The notes below the pieces were generated by a model. The model did no database searches. It saw only the letters and a list, made by a program, of their open reading frames with translations, and was not told the DNA's origin. Source: Saccharina japonica (lineage: Eukaryota; Sar; Phaeophyceae; Laminariales; Laminariaceae). Taken from it: DNA of 64,000 bases. Shown in pieces: positions 63,901 to 64,000 of the stretch. The stretch covers positions 132,310-196,309 of the forward strand of contig MEHQ01003689.1 in assembly GCA_008828725.1 (NCBI GenBank), read 5' to 3'. The position numbers were made by a program, and so were the translations under genes. Numbering within the stretch: the stretch's first letter is position 1; every line of letters begins with the position of its first letter.

Positions 63901-64000
63901 AACGCATCTCCGGGGTCACACATATAGTAGGCTCTTCGACATGAATACACCCCACCCCACCCCACCCTATCCACGACGGTATATAAACACAAGCCTCTGT

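Overview
The window is nuclear DNA of a flagellated eukaryote with a large, repeat-rich genome. Exons are short (60-170 bp) and GT-AG introns are 0.4-2.2 kb long. There are many inverted-repeat transposons, tRNA-derived SINEs, a complete LTR element and long C or G homopolymers. I favour a stramenopile, possibly a brown alga. This rests on the flagellar dynein, a carbohydrate sulfatase, the repeat-filled introns and the style of the reverse-transcriptase tail, and it is inference rather than proof. No prokaryotic gene organisation, rRNA, functional tRNA or CRISPR array is visible.

Positions 1-21969: the 3' end of an axonemal dynein heavy chain gene on the + strand. Fifteen exons (1500-21969) join without a frame error into 461 residues covering the end of the motor region and the whole C-terminal domain to the stop codon. 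The introns are packed with a roughly 250-bp terminal-inverted-repeat element (called MITE-A here), a short repeat with a poly-C end (family B), a SINE fragment and minisatellites. One MITE-A copy sits exactly on a 5' splice site.

Positions 22000-29686: no gene recognised. The sequence is built from local duplications and older repeats. Positions 29687-33736: a complete 4,050-bp LTR retrotransposon with 280-bp LTRs and a GGCCA target duplication. It carries only one coiled-coil, glutamine- and proline-rich ORF and no recognisable pol. Positions 33737-38800: repeats, including a recent 554-bp tandem duplication and a SINE. Positions 39222-40382 (- strand): an intact single-exon gene for a multi-pass membrane protein with a proline-rich N-terminus. 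Positions 40662-41706: a 1,045-bp hAT-like element with an 8-bp target duplication.

Positions 42000-48400: mostly unassigned, except for a 5'-truncated LINE reverse-transcriptase tail at 46345-46935. Two further ORFs follow it, each joined to the previous one by an ATGA stop/start overlap. Positions 48486-55116: a cluster of MITE-A copies and two SINEs, with a hairpin element nested in one MITE-A. Positions 55321-56564 (- strand): the last two exons of an arylsulfatase-like gene, with two decayed copies of an exon end lying in the intron. Positions 56565-64000: MITE-A copies, a 33-bp minisatellite derived from the MITE-A end, GACC and GGGTC repeats, and a 60-90-bp satellite.

The genes here do not form a pathway. 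The most unusual signals are structural: the 9-mer TACC(A/T)GGTA occurs about 22 times where about 0.5 is expected, and repeat copies with and without it look like transposon excision footprints; a transposon inserted into AG|GT at a splice site; a repeat family with a poly-C tail; and the ATGA-linked ORF chain.
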